From positions 248,001-312,000 of the forward strand of contig JBFMCV010000004.1 of assembly GCA_040754335.1 (NCBI GenBank): 64,000 nucleotides of DNA, read 5' to 3'. Numbering within the stretch: the first letter of the stretch is position 1; every line of letters begins with the position of its first letter. Positions 43,926 to 53,647 of this stretch are shown here, piece after piece. The notes beneath the pieces were generated by a model. It did not search any database, was not told where the DNA came from, and saw nothing but the letters and a program-made list of their open reading frames with translations. The position numbers were made by a program, and so were the translations under genes. Source of the DNA: Thermodesulfobacteriota bacterium (GTDB taxonomy: Bacteria; Desulfobacterota_D; UBA1144; Nemesobacterales; UBA2774).

Positions 43926-46439
43926 GTGCAGAAGGAGCTCCTTTCGTCCCGCGCGAAAAACCTGATCAGGGTCAGTATCGAGGAAGCCTCGGGGAACGAG
44001 GTCTTTTTCGTAGGCTCGTTTACTGAAGGCACCATCATCGACGAGGTGCGCGTGGTGGCACGCGGGAACAACAATTCCGTCCCCGCCGTTATCGATTCAG
44101 CCATGCCGGGGGAGGTCGTCATTCACAACCACCCCTCGGGGAACCTCACGCCTTCCGAGCACGATATACGTATGGCCTCCGTATTCGGCAACGACGGCAT
44201 CGGCTTCTACATCGTGGACAACACAGCTTCGCGCGTGTACGTGGTCGTGGAGCCCTTCGCCGAAAGGGAAGTCGAGCCCCTTGATATGGATAAGATGAGG
44301 GAATTCCTCCTTCCCGAAGGCGGCATCGCCCGGCTGATGGGCGACAAGTTCGAGTTGAGGGACGAGCAGCTCGCGATGCTCGGAGCCGTCGCCGGGGCGT
44401 TCAACGGGAACGTTATCTCTCTCATAGAAGCCGGCACCGGGACGGGAAAGACGCTTTCATACCTCATACCGGCGGCCGCGTGGTCGATCCAGAACGGCGA
44501 GAGGGTCGTTATATCGACCAACACGATAAACCTTCAGGAGCAGCTCATAGATAAAGACATCCCTCTCGTGCACGAGGCGTTCGGCGGTGAATTCAACTAT
44601 TCTCTCGTCAAGGGCATGGGGAATTATCTCTGCCTCCTGCGGACGGAAACCGTGAACGAAGGGCTCTTCGAGATCGCGGACGAGGACGAGGTGGGCACCA
44701 TATCGGATATCCTCGAATGGGCGAAGGTCACGGAGGACGGGTCTCTGTCGGATCTCAGCTTCAGCCCTCCCGACGACGTATGGGACAAAGTCTCGGCCGA
44801 GAGCGACAGCTGTTTGAGAGCGAGGTGCCCTTATTACTCCCGCTGTTTTTTTTATAAATCCCGGCGGGAGATCGCCTCTTCGCAGCTCCTCGTCGTCAAC
44901 CATCACCTCCTCTTTTCGGACCTATCCATCAAAGGCGCCTCAGAGAAGAGCGACGCCGGCATACTCCCCCCTTTCAGGAGGATAATCTTCGACGAGGCAC
45001 ACCATATCACGGACGCCGCGACCTCTCACTTCGGGATGAGGGCCACCAAATACGGCATTATCAGGATTCTGAGGAGGATGAAGAGGAGAGGGAAGGGCGG
45101 GGAATCGAAGGGTCTCATATACTACAGCGCGTCCCTCGCGGCGAAGCTGATGAAAGCGGTGAGGAAGGGGATAGTGAACGACGTGTTGAGGAGGGTGGAG
45201 CAGAACCTCTCTCCGAGGGTGGACGCGGCCGAGGATTATGTCGCCGACGCCTTCGATGCGCTCTATAACTTCTCTATCTTGCTCATGCAGGAGAAGGAGC
45301 CCGAAAGCCAGGAGGTTAGCATCAGGATTACGGAATCGGCTTTTTCGCGGGAGGGATGGGAGGATATAGACAGGAAGTTCTCGGTCTTGAGGATAAGGCT
45401 CAAGGAGCTACACGAGGAGATAAAGTCATTCACCGATTTCTTGCTCGATTACGAGGGCGAGAACGATTTCGCGAGGCTCATAGTCGAGTTCAGGGGAGTC
45501 GCGAACAAGCTCGACTACTATTCGGACGTGATCGCGACATTCCTCAGCCGGGACGACGACGGCTACGTGAGGTGGGTGGAAGGCAGGATGGGACGGGGTA
45601 CGATCGTGTCGGGACTCGGACTCTCTCCACTCGATATATCGCAGCCGCTGAAAGATAGGCTCTATTCTAGATGCGATACGGTCGTAATGACTTCAGCCAC
45701 GATGGCGGTTAGAAAGGATTTCGAGTTCCTGAAGTCGGGGCTCGGCCTCATGGACGAAACGAGGGTATCGGAGCTCATTCTGCCGTCGCCTTTCAATTAC
45801 GGCGAGCAGCTTCTGCTATCGATCCCGACCGATATCCCGGAGCCAGGCACGAAGGAATACTCACGGGCAATCACCCCGCTCATACTGGATGCGGTCAAGG
45901 CGTCGCGCGGGAACGCCCTTATCCTCTTCACTTCATATTCCCTTCTCGACAGCGTGTACAGACAGATACATGAAGAGCTGGAATCGTCGGGCCTCCTCAC
46001 TCTCAAGCAGGGGGCGCTGCCGCGGGCAAGGCTTCTCGACAAGTTCAGGGTCGAGGACGGGTCGGTTCTGTTTGCGACCGACAGCTTCTGGGAAGGCGTG
46101 GACGTGCCGGGGAACGCGCTCAGGCTGGTCGTGATCACTAGGCTCCCGTTCAGGGTCCCGACCGAGCCTATAATCGAAGCCCGTGTCGAGCATATGGAGA
46201 GCATGGGCATTAATTCGTTCACCGACTACAGCGTCCCCGTGGCGGTGCTCAAATTCAAGCAGGGGTTCGGCAGGCTGATAAGGACTAGGAGCGACAGGGG
46301 CGTCGTGCTCGTGCTCGACAGAAGGATAATAAGCAAATTCTACGGCAGGTACTTCCTCGATTCACTTCCCGAATGCGGTCAGTTTATAGCGAGCTCGGAG
46401 GAAGTGATAGCGGGGCTCGAGAGGTTTTTTGCGGAATAA
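43926..46439 (+). CDS. DinG-family helicase fused to N-terminal JAMM domain
   Basis: An 837-residue XPD/DinG-type superfamily 2 helicase. Residues about 10-115 form a JAMM/RadC-like metalloprotease-fold domain with the full metal set: E24, H67-N-H69, S71, D80 (HNHPSGNLTPSEHD). The helicase has Walker A at 169-176 (EAGTGTGKT), an iron-sulfur cysteine set (CLLR..., CLRARCPYYSRC), DEAH (FDEAHH), and C-terminal motif VI (QGFGRLIRTRSDRG). DinG unwinds 5'-3' at R-loops and D-loops. The intact JAMM residues suggest a real peptidase or isopeptidase activity; its target is unknown. Confidence 0.9.
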   Translation: MQKELLSSRAKNLIRVSIEEASGNEVFFVGSFTEGTIIDEVRVVARGNNNSVPAVIDSAMPGEVVIHNHPSGNLTPSEHDIRMASVFGNDGIGFYIVDNTASRVYVVVEPFAEREVEPLDMDKMREFLLPEGGIARLMGDKFELRDEQLAMLGAVAGAFNGNVISLIEAGTGTGKTLSYLIPAAAWSIQNGERVVISTNTINLQEQLIDKDIPLVHEAFGGEFNYSLVKGMGNYLCLLRTETVNEGLFEIADEDEVGTISDILEWAKVTEDGSLSDLSFSPPDDVWDKVSAESDSCLRARCPYYSRCFFYKSRREIASSQLLVVNHHLLFSDLSIKGASEKSDAGILPPFRRIIFDEAHHITDAATSHFGMRATKYGIIRILRRMKRRGKGGESKGLIYYSASLAAKLMKAVRKGIVNDVLRRVEQNLSPRVDAAEDYVADAFDALYNFSILLMQEKEPESQEVSIRITESAFSREGWEDIDRKFSVLRIRLKELHEEIKSFTDFLLDYEGENDFARLIVEFRGVANKLDYYSDVIATFLSRDDDGYVRWVEGRMGRGTIVSGLGLSPLDISQPLKDRLYSRCDTVVMTSATMAVRKDFEFLKSGLGLMDETRVSELILPSPFNYGEQLLLSIPTDIPEPGTKEYSRAITPLILDAVKASRGNALILFTSYSLLDSVYRQIHEELESSGLLTLKQGALPRARLLDKFRVEDGSVLFATDSFWEGVDVPGNALRLVVITRLPFRVPTEPIIEARVEHMESMGINSFTDYSVPVAVLKFKQGFGRLIRTRSDRGVVLVLDRRIISKFYGRYFLDSLPECGQFIASSEEVIAGLERFFAE

Positions 46440-46463
46440 CCCCTCCAAGGGTGCTCCCTCCGT
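46439..46463 (+). repeat. Short hairpin-like dispersed repeat, copy 1
   Basis: ACCCC-TCCA-AGGGT can fold, followed by GCTCCC. The downstream bases GCAAACACCCC...TTTTGTTTAATG resemble 56834-56875, and both contain GGGTGCTCCC. It starts at the helicase stop codon. Confidence 0.35.
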
Positions 46464-46510
46464 GCAAACACCCCTCGATCGGTTCCGGCGTTTTGTTTAA
46501 TGCGGCGGTG

Positions 46511-46654
46511 CTAGATTTGGGTCGAGGACTTCCCTTCGGGCACGTCGACCGAGCCTGAGCACTTCATCACACCCGGCGCGACGAACACGACAGCGAGACT
46601 AATGAATATAAGTGACATACTGAGGGTCCTGGTTATTCTCTTCGACAGCTTCAT
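46511..46654 (-). CDS. Small exported peptide, 47 residues
   Basis: A short gene with a very strong ribosome site (AAAGGAGGAGG, 10 bases before ATG). The product starts MKLSKRITRTLSMS, has one hydrophobic stretch (LIFISLAVVFVAPGV) and then CSGS, so it may be a small lipoprotein (the residues before the Cys, VMK, are a poor lipobox). Second of two tiny exported-peptide genes in a row on this strand. Confidence 0.6.
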   Translation of the reverse strand: MKLSKRITRTLSMSLIFISLAVVFVAPGVMKCSGSVDVPEGKSSTQI

Positions 46655-46688
46655 TTAAAGAATCCTCCTCCTTTTGACTGGTTACGCT

Positions 46689-46856
46689 CTACTTCGTATC
46701 AAATGCATTAGTTGTTGCGCTAATAGTGCCTGCCTTATTTGCTTTTGTTCCTAACTCCCCCTCACACTGGCAGCCGCAGATGAAAAGAAGAGACAGGAGG
46801 CACAGCAATTGAAGCGCCCGCTTTTGTTCACTTTTAAGCGTTTTGAAGATATTCAT
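46689..46856 (-). CDS. Small lipoprotein, 55 residues
   Basis: Starts at ATG 46856 with GAGGG eight bases upstream. The product has a basic N-terminus (MNIFKTLKSEQKRALQ), a hydrophobic core (LLCLLSLLFI) and a lipobox-like CGC cluster, then a short polar mature part of about 27 residues ending in FDTK. It lies 34 bp upstream of the second small gene in the same direction; they are probably one transcript. No family recognised. Confidence 0.6.
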   Translation of the reverse strand: MNIFKTLKSEQKRALQLLCLLSLLFICGCQCEGELGTKANKAGTISATTNAFDTK

Positions 46857-47001
46857 CGGCTCATCCCTCTTAACGTATTTAATTTGCGTCTAAGCGATAC
46901 CCATTAATACGAAATCTAATCATATCACAGCGGAGAACGGAGGGCAATCGATTTGTTGAGGCATCGGATTCGGAAATGAGAAGAATTCGGGCGTTCGGAA
47001 T

Positions 47002-47775
47002 TCAGGACTGAAGAGACTTGACTATCTTCCTCACGAGGAACCGTGGCGTGAATCTCAGGAGGAACGGTATCAGTTTCTGCTTAATCCCGGGGAGCACTAT
47101 GACGTCCCCCCTCCTAAACCCCTCATATCCCGCTTTGACCACGGGCTCGACGTCCATGAGGCTCATCTTGAATAAAAGCGAGTCGTCGAGCTCCGACTTA
47201 GATCCGAATTCCGTCCTCACGGGGCCAGGCGCGAGGCAGGTGATCTTTATATTCGGGTTTTTGATTTCTTCTGAAAGCGCCTCTGTGAACGAAAGCACAT
47301 AAGCCTTCGTCGCGTAGTAGACGGCGAGGTTGGGCCCGGGCTGGAAACCCGCAAGCGAGCCGACGTTGAGTATTCCGCCGCGCCCCCTTTCGATTATGCC
47401 CGGAAGGAAGAGCCTCGTCAGGTGTGTGAGCGCCGTCACGTTGACCATGATCATATCTATCTGCGCTTCCTCGCCGAGGTCGGCGAAGCTTCCGCGTGCG
47501 CCGAACCCCGCGTTATTTACGACGACGTCGATCTGCAAGCCTTCTTTCTCAAGCGTATCGAAGATCTCCCTCGGGGCGCTCTTTTCCGAAAGGTCTTTCG
47601 GCATTATAAAGACGTCGACGCCGAATTCGGATTTGAGCTCGTCCGCAAGCGCCTGGAGCCTCTCCTCCCTCCGCGCGACGAGCACGAGGTTCGAATCGTC
47701 AGCCGCGAAAAGCCTCGCGAGCTCAAGCCCGATCCCCGAAGACGCCCCCGTTATTAGCGCTGTCTCGTTTGCCAT
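47002..47775 (-). CDS. Short-chain dehydrogenase/reductase
   Basis: A 257-residue classical SDR. NAD(P)-binding TGASSGIG lies at residues 8-15, NNAG follows, then the catalytic Ser-Tyr-Lys (GSLAG... YYATKAY) and APGPVRTEF. The start is moved to 47775 from an upstream in-frame ATG since AAAGGAGAG precedes it and the fold starts there. RR at the coenzyme loop (LVARREERL) suggests NADPH. The DltE/YqjQ-like subgroup is likely; substrate unknown. Confidence 0.9.
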   Translation of the reverse strand: MANETALITGASSGIGLELARLFAADDSNLVLVARREERLQALADELKSEFGVDVFIMPKDLSEKSAPREIFDTLEKEGLQIDVVVNNAGFGARGSFADLGEEAQIDMIMVNVTALTHLTRLFLPGIIERGRGGILNVGSLAGFQPGPNLAVYYATKAYVLSFTEALSEEIKNPNIKITCLAPGPVRTEFGSKSELDDSLLFKMSLMDVEPVVKAGYEGFRRGDVIVLPGIKQKLIPFLLRFTPRFLVRKIVKSLQS

Positions 47776-47875
47776 GTGTTTGTTTTCTCTCCTTTGCGTT
47801 GTAATTATTGTTTTACATCCGGTCTCCCGGAGTGTCAATCGGCACATGGAGCGTATCCGGCCCAGTAACGGTGAT

Positions 47876-48562
47876 TCATTCGATCTTCTTCAGATACCCC
47901 GTTCCCAGGTTATTCATCTGGCCCATTATCCAGCGCTGCCGCTCAAGCACATATTTCGACGGTCTTACCGCGGACATGCGTACGGGGTTCGGGAGTATGG
48001 CGGCTATGAGGGCCGATTCCTCTATCGTGAGGCTCCCTGCGGATTTCCCGAAATAGATCTCGCCCGCTTTCCCTACGCCGTATACTCCCTTCCCCGTCTC
48101 TATGACGTTCAGGTACACCTCCAATATCCTCTTCTTCCCCCATATTTTTTCGATGAGGAACGTGAAGTATGCTTCTGCCCCTTTCCTTGTCCATGACCTC
48201 GACGGCCAGAGGAATACGTTCTTCGCCGTCTGCTGGCTTATTGTGCTCGCACCCCTTAACCTGTCTCCGCTCATCTTATCGTCTATCGCGTCTTTAATGG
48301 ATTCTATATCGAACCCGTCGTGCAAGGGGAACTTCTGGTCCTCTGCTGCAATCACGGCGAGCTTCATATATTTCGATATATTCTTGTAATCGCTCCACTC
48401 CTTTTTTATTGTTTTCGCTTCCCCGAAGTACCCGATGACCATGAGAGGCGTGAGAGGGGGGTTGACATACCTGTAGAGCGCAACCAACGCTATGGTTGCG
48501 AGAATGATGAAGAGAACCGTTTTTATGATGAATTTAACTATCCAGAGGAGAAATTTTCTCAT
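47876..48562 (-). CDS. mtgA: Monofunctional biosynthetic peptidoglycan transglycosylase
   Basis: A 228-residue GT51 glycosyltransferase that polymerises lipid II into glycan strands. An N-terminal membrane helix (about 8-30) precedes the domain with AVIAAEDQKFPLHDGFD (catalytic Glu), GASTISQQTAKNVFLW and KRILEVYLNVIETG. No transpeptidase domain, hence MtgA rather than a class A PBP. Confidence 0.93.
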   Translation of the reverse strand: MRKFLLWIVKFIIKTVLFIILATIALVALYRYVNPPLTPLMVIGYFGEAKTIKKEWSDYKNISKYMKLAVIAAEDQKFPLHDGFDIESIKDAIDDKMSGDRLRGASTISQQTAKNVFLWPSRSWTRKGAEAYFTFLIEKIWGKKRILEVYLNVIETGKGVYGVGKAGEIYFGKSAGSLTIEESALIAAILPNPVRMSAVRPSKYVLERQRWIMGQMNNLGTGYLKKIE

Positions 48563-48738
48563 ATATACGGAGTGTTCCGAGCCCCGGCGCGGCTTGCCCG
48601 GCTAAACTGTTTTTCGGGGAAACTCTATCGATTAACGTACCTTATAGACTATTCACACGGCAAATCAATTGACTCTTGCCTTCCTCTCATATAACCTTAT
48701 TAGCCAATATTTATAGATATTTAGGAGGCAAGAGTTAA

Positions 48739-51171
48739 ATGACAATGCCGTCTCAGATACTGCCCGTCAACATCGAAGACGAGATGAAGGAGTCATATCT
48801 CAGTTATTCGATGAGCGTGATAATCGGGCGCGCCCTTCCCGACGTGAGGGACGGGCTCAAGCCCGTGCACAGGCGGATACTATACGGGATGGAGGAGGCC
48901 GGGAACCAGTGGAACAGGCCCTATAAGAAGTCGGCGAGGATAGTCGGGGACGTGATGGGTAAATACCATCCCCACGGCGACGCCGCTATATACGACGCGC
49001 TCGTCAGGATGGCGCAGGACTTCTCCATGAGGTACACGCTCGTAGACGGTCAGGGCAACTTCGGCTCCATAGACGGCGATCCGCCTGCCGCTATGAGGTA
49101 CACGGAGGTAAGGCTCGACAGGATAGCGGGCGAGATGCTCGCCGACCTCGAAAAAGAGACCGTCGACTTCGTGCCCAACTACGACGGCGGGGAGAAGGAG
49201 CCCCTCGTGCTGCCGGCTAAGATTCCTAACCTGCTGCTCAACGGCTCGTCCGGCATAGCCGTAGGCATGTCGACAAATATACCGCCTCACAACCTGAGCG
49301 AGCTGATAGACGCGATAGTGGCTCAGGCGGGTAACTCCGACATAACTCTCGACGAGCTCATGAAGCACCTGCCGGGACCGGATTTCCCCACGGGCGGCTT
49401 CATCACCGGGAGGGCGCCGATAAGGGAGGCGTACGAGACCGGCAGGGGAATTATAAGGATAAGAGCCAAGGCGAGGATCGAAAAGCAGAAGAAAGGGGAT
49501 AAGGAAGTAATAATCGTGAGCGAGATACCTTATCAGGTCAATAAGGTAAAGCTCATAGAGCGCATAGCGGAGCTCGTGAAGGACGAGAAGATAAAAGGGA
49601 TATCCGACATAAGGGACGAGTCCGACAGGGAAGGGATAAGGATAGTCATAGACATTAAGCGGGGCGATAACGCCGAAGTCGTATTGAACCAGCTCTACAA
49701 GCACACGCAGATGGACACTTCCTTCGGCATCATCATGCTCGCGCTCGTGAGGAACCAGCCGCGAGTGCTCTCGCTAAAGGAAACCATAAGCCACTTCATC
49801 GAGCACAGGAAAGAGGTCGTAACCAGACGCACGCAGTACGAGCTCGGGAAGGCCGAAGAGAGGCTCCATATACTGGAAGGCCTCAAGATAGCGCTCGACC
49901 ACCTGGACGAGGTCATCGCCCTCATACGCAAGTCGGCGAGCCCCCAGGACGCGAAAGACGGCTTGATGCAGAAGCTGGGCCTCTCCGACCCTCAGGCCCA
50001 GGCCATACTCGACATGAGACTCCAGCGACTTACGGCTCTCGAGAGGGACAAGATACTCGAGGAGAGGAAGGAGCTCATAAACACCGTCAAGCGCTTGAAG
50101 GAAATACTCGAGCACGAGCACCTTATACTGGGCATAGTGACCGACGAATTAAAAGAGATAAAAGAGAAGTACGGGGACGAGAGGAGGACCGAGATACTCG
50201 AGAGCTCCGAGGAAATATCCATCGAAGACCTCATAGCCGACGAGGATATGGTCGTCACGATAACTCACGAAGGGTATGTTAAGACAACGCCTCTCAGCGT
50301 CTACAGGAGCCAGAGGAGGGGGGGCAAGGGGAGGACGGGCATAACGACGAAAGAGCTCGATTTCGTCGAGACCCTCTTCATAGCGTCCAAGCACAACTAC
50401 GTCCTCTTTTTCACGAACCTCGGCAGGTGTTACTGGATAAAGGTCCACGAGATACCCGAAGCGGGCCCGACAGCGAGAGGGAAGGCCCTCGTCAACCTCC
50501 TTAGCCTCTCCGAAGGAGAGAAGGTGGCAGCCGTCCTGCCCGTGAGGGAATTCAAGGAAAACCAGTACATCATCATGGCCACGAAGAACGGGGTGGTTAA
50601 GAAAACGAAGCTCATGGCCTACTCCAATCCCCGCGCGGGCGGCATCATTGCGCTCAATATAAGAGAGGACGACGAGCTTATAGAAGCCAAGCTTACGAGC
50701 GGTCAGGACGAGATACTCCTCACCTCTTATTTCGGCCAGGCTATAAGGTTCGAGGAAGACGACGTGAGGGATATGGGCAGGACGGCCACGGGCGTGATAG
50801 GCATAAGGCTCGACGAGGGGGATCAGGTCGTAAGCCTGGAAGTGATCGAGAACAAGGAGGCCCAGGTCCTTACCGTAACCGAAATGGGTTACGGGAAGAG
50901 GACTCTCGTCGATGAATACAGGATTACGGGGCGCGGCGGGAAGGGTGTTATCACAATTAAGACCACGGGCAAGAACGGAAGGGTAGTGGGCGCCTTTCAG
51001 GTGACTAACGATACGCAGATAATGATAATCACGACACACGGCGGGAAGGTTATCAGGATGAACGCTTCCGAGATAAGCGTGTACGGGAGAGGGACTCAGG
51101 GCGTGAGGCTCATCGATCTCGAATCCGACGAAAGGGTAGCCGCAGTGGCGAAGGTAGTGGAAAGGGATTAG
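48739..51171 (+). CDS. gyrA: DNA gyrase subunit A
   Basis: An 810-residue type II topoisomerase subunit. The catalytic tyrosine is Y121 ([10 protein letters not shown]). The C-terminal propeller contains the GyrA-box QRRGGKG, which separates it from ParC. In the quinolone pocket the residue aligned with E. coli Ser83 is A82 ([10 protein letters not shown]) while Asp87 is kept as D86. Ribosome site AGGAGG is 10 bases upstream. gyrB is not adjacent. Confidence 0.96.
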   Translation: MTMPSQILPVNIEDEMKESYLSYSMSVIIGRALPDVRDGLKPVHRRILYGMEEAGNQWNRPYKKSARIVGDVMGKYHPHGDAAIYDALVRMAQDFSMRYTLVDGQGNFGSIDGDPPAAMRYTEVRLDRIAGEMLADLEKETVDFVPNYDGGEKEPLVLPAKIPNLLLNGSSGIAVGMSTNIPPHNLSELIDAIVAQAGNSDITLDELMKHLPGPDFPTGGFITGRAPIREAYETGRGIIRIRAKARIEKQKKGDKEVIIVSEIPYQVNKVKLIERIAELVKDEKIKGISDIRDESDREGIRIVIDIKRGDNAEVVLNQLYKHTQMDTSFGIIMLALVRNQPRVLSLKETISHFIEHRKEVVTRRTQYELGKAEERLHILEGLKIALDHLDEVIALIRKSASPQDAKDGLMQKLGLSDPQAQAILDMRLQRLTALERDKILEERKELINTVKRLKEILEHEHLILGIVTDELKEIKEKYGDERRTEILESSEEISIEDLIADEDMVVTITHEGYVKTTPLSVYRSQRRGGKGRTGITTKELDFVETLFIASKHNYVLFFTNLGRCYWIKVHEIPEAGPTARGKALVNLLSLSEGEKVAAVLPVREFKENQYIIMATKNGVVKKTKLMAYSNPRAGGIIALNIREDDELIEAKLTSGQDEILLTSYFGQAIRFEEDDVRDMGRTATGVIGIRLDEGDQVVSLEVIENKEAQVLTVTEMGYGKRTLVDEYRITGRGGKGVITIKTTGKNGRVVGAFQVTNDTQIMIITTHGGKVIRMNASEISVYGRGTQGVRLIDLESDERVAAVAKVVERD

Positions 51172-51210
51172 TCCGGGTATTTTTCTCTTAGCCGTATCCT
51201 CAGTGTTTAG

Positions 51211-51702
51211 ATGATCCGCGAGATTGAAAACATTTTCCTCGATTTTCCCGGCTACGGGTGCTTTGCGTGCGACCCGCGTAATACGCACGGGCTCAGGCTC
51301 AGGTTCTTCGCCGACGATGAAAAGGGGGACGTCTTTACGCGCACGACGGCGGAAAAACACCTCCAGGGATTTCCCGGGATACTCCACGGCGGCATACAGT
51401 GCGCCCTCGTAGACGAAGTCGCTTTCTGGACCATGTTCGACAAGTACAAAAAGATCGCCCTTACCACAAAAATCGATATGGAGTTCCTGAGGCCCGTAGG
51501 GACTGCGTCCGAAATCGAGGTGAGGGGGAAGGTCGCTGAAGAGGACGGGCGTAAAATCGGGGTTGAGGTGATTATCTGCGAGCGGGGGAAGGTTTGCACG
51601 AGGAGCAGGGTAGATTATATTATCCCGAAGAGAGAGGTGACGCTCAGGGTTATGGGGAAGGATAGGTTCACCGAAAAATTCACGAAATACCTGGACGACT
51701 GA
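51211..51702 (+). CDS. Hotdog-fold thioesterase-like protein
   Basis: A 163-residue PaaI/4HBT-like protein: GYGCFACDPRNTHGLRLRF, then the family core GILHGGIQCALVDEVAFW with the helix-borne Asp/Glu, and TTKIDMEFLRPV. Likely hydrolyses an acyl-CoA. It starts 39 bp after gyrA with a weak ribosome site. Confidence 0.87.
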   Translation: MIREIENIFLDFPGYGCFACDPRNTHGLRLRFFADDEKGDVFTRTTAEKHLQGFPGILHGGIQCALVDEVAFWTMFDKYKKIALTTKIDMEFLRPVGTASEIEVRGKVAEEDGRKIGVEVIICERGKVCTRSRVDYIIPKREVTLRVMGKDRFTEKFTKYLDD

Positions 51703-51704
51703 CT

Positions 51705-52310
51705 ATGATCAAACTATACGACCATCCGCTTTCCGGGAACTGCTATAAGGTCAGGCTTGCACTCAGCCAGCTCGGCGTCGAATACGAAAGAGAGTACCTA
51801 GACATATTTAAAGGCGAGCAGCACGGGGGCGCTTATCAGTCGTTAAACCCGAACAAGAAGATCCCTGTGCTCATAGACGACGGCTTCCACATGTGGGAGT
51901 CGAATGCGATACTTTTATATCTGGGGAGGAAGTACTCACCGAACAGGCTCTACCTGGATGACCTCCGGGGGTTCGGCGCCATGGCGCAGTGGCTCTTTTT
52001 CGGTAAGACCTCCGTCGATCCGAATCTCGCAGTAGCGAGGTATTTCACGAAGTTCACCAGTCCCGCGGACAGGGACGAGAAACGACTCAGCGAGCTCCGA
52101 GCGCAGGGGAACGCGGTGCTCAAGATCATGGACGACCATCTGGAGCGTAACGATTTTCTCGCCGGCAGGTATTCGATGGCTGATATAGCCTGTTATCCGT
52201 ATATAAGTCTGGCCCACGAGGGAGGGATAGAGCTCGCGCCCTACGCGAGTGTCGTATTATGGTGCGACCGTATAAGGTCTCAGGCCGGATATATTTCAAT
52301 GGAGGATTGA
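51705..52310 (+). CDS. Glutathione S-transferase family protein
   Basis: A 201-residue protein with a thioredoxin-fold N-terminal domain (IKLYDHPLSGNCYKVRLAL; the Ser at position 10 region is the likely catalytic residue) and GSH-binding NKKIPVLIDD and WESNAILLYL. The C-terminal all-helical domain follows (DFLAGRYSMADIACYPY). It begins two bases after the hotdog gene and is co-transcribed. Confidence 0.9.
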   Translation: MIKLYDHPLSGNCYKVRLALSQLGVEYEREYLDIFKGEQHGGAYQSLNPNKKIPVLIDDGFHMWESNAILLYLGRKYSPNRLYLDDLRGFGAMAQWLFFGKTSVDPNLAVARYFTKFTSPADRDEKRLSELRAQGNAVLKIMDDHLERNDFLAGRYSMADIACYPYISLAHEGGIELAPYASVVLWCDRIRSQAGYISMED

Positions 52311-52318
52311 ACGGGTGG

Positions 52319-52392
52319 AGCGGGAAACGGGATTCGAACCCGCGACCTTCTCCTTGGCAAGGAGACGCTCTAGCCAGCTGAGCTATTCCCGC
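52319..52392 (-). tRNA. tRNA-Gly (GCC)
   Basis: A 74-nt cloverleaf: acceptor GCGGGAA/TTCCCGC, anticodon stem CTCCT/AGGAG with loop TTGCCAA (anticodon GCC), T-arm GCGGG/CCCGT with TTCGAAT, discriminator T. CCA is encoded at 52318-52316. Confidence 0.95.
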
Positions 52393-52486
52393 TTTGTAGA
52401 AGAACTAAGATAGCCAGACGGAGGCAAGTTGTCAAGAATCAGGCGGACGCCGGCTCGAATGGAAAAATAATTTTTATCGGGATGAA

Positions 52487-53638
52487 ATGAAACGGTCTGA
52501 CAGAAAATACATTATCTCCGGCGTTAAAAGGGCAATTATAAAAATCGGAAGCAGCGTCCTCACCGATAAGAAAGGGAGCCTGTCCGAAAGTGTGTTCGAT
52601 TTTCTAGCCGGGGAGATTGCCAGGATCAGGTCGCGGGGTATCGAGGTCATAATCGTGTCCTCGGGGGCTATCGCGTCCGGAATGAAGAAGCTCCATCTCT
52701 CGAGGAAGCCGACCGAGATATCGATGAAGCAGGCGATCGCGGCCTGCGGTCAGAGCGCACTCATATGGAACTACGAGAGGGCGTTCTCGTCCTTCGGGCT
52801 CATCGTCGCGCAGATACTCATCACGCACGACGGGCTCGCCGACAGGAGGAGGTTTCTGAACGCGAGGAAAACCCTCACGACCTTGCTGGGAATGGGTATA
52901 ATCCCGATAGTCAACGAGAACGATACCGTGGCGGTGGAAGAGATAATGCTCGGCGACAACGACAACCTCGCGGCGCTCGTTACGTCGCTCGTCGAAGCCG
53001 ACCTCCTGATACTGCTTACCGATATCGAGGGGCTCTATAATAAAGACCCCCGAAAGAACCACGATGCAGAGTTCATATCCCTCATCGACAGTATAGGTGA
53101 GGAGATAGAATCAGTCGCCGGAGACACCCTCGGGAGCACCACGACGGGAGGGATGATAACGAAGATACAGGCCGCCAGAACGGCTGCCGCGTTCGGGGTG
53201 CCGACCATAATCGCGAACGGGAAATCGGAGACGACCCTCGCCGACATTTTCGACGGCCGGGACGTCGGCACCATATTCCTTCCTTCCAAGAAAAGCCTCC
53301 GCGGGAGGAAGCACTGGATCGCGTTCACGCTCAAATCGGCAGGCAAGCTCGTGCTCGACGGAGGCGCCGTAAAGGCTATCACCACGCGGGGCAAGAGCCT
53401 CCTCCCCTCGGGCATCAAAGACGTGAGGGGAAAGTTCGGCGTAGGTGATTCGGTCACCTGTGTGGATGAGGACGGGGTCGAGGTCGCGAGAGGCTTGACG
53501 TCCTACGGCTCCGAGGAGATCCGCCTGATAATGGGGCTCAGCACGAAAGACGTGGAGAGCGCTCTCGGGTATAAATACAGCGACGAAGTAATCCATCGTG
53601 ACGACCTGGCAGTGATTGAGAAACGCTCTCGGGTTTGA
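52487..53638 (+). CDS. proB: Glutamate 5-kinase
   Basis: A 383-residue amino-acid kinase giving gamma-glutamyl phosphate, the first step of proline synthesis. N-terminal kinase domain: IIKIGSSVLTDKKG, VSSGAIASGMKKL, PIVNENDTVAVEEI and GGMITKIQAA. A C-terminal PUA domain (about 285-370) is present, as in the long form. proA is not adjacent. The ribosome site is weak. Confidence 0.95.
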   Translation: MKRSDRKYIISGVKRAIIKIGSSVLTDKKGSLSESVFDFLAGEIARIRSRGIEVIIVSSGAIASGMKKLHLSRKPTEISMKQAIAACGQSALIWNYERAFSSFGLIVAQILITHDGLADRRRFLNARKTLTTLLGMGIIPIVNENDTVAVEEIMLGDNDNLAALVTSLVEADLLILLTDIEGLYNKDPRKNHDAEFISLIDSIGEEIESVAGDTLGSTTTGGMITKIQAARTAAAFGVPTIIANGKSETTLADIFDGRDVGTIFLPSKKSLRGRKHWIAFTLKSAGKLVLDGGAVKAITTRGKSLLPSGIKDVRGKFGVGDSVTCVDEDGVEVARGLTSYGSEEIRLIMGLSTKDVESALGYKYSDEVIHRDDLAVIEKRSRV

Positions 53639-53647
53639 AGTTTTAAA

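Noticed and set aside
48669-48695. TTGACT/TATAAC promoter for gyrA
   Set aside because: The spacer is only 15 bp, too short for a confident sigma-70 call.
50149-51387. Long 412-codon frame antisense to gyrA (similar long frames lie antisense to pilQ, icmA and rnr)
   Set aside because: Shadows of GC-rich codon use on the opposite strand; they lack ribosome sites and family features while the sense genes are certain.
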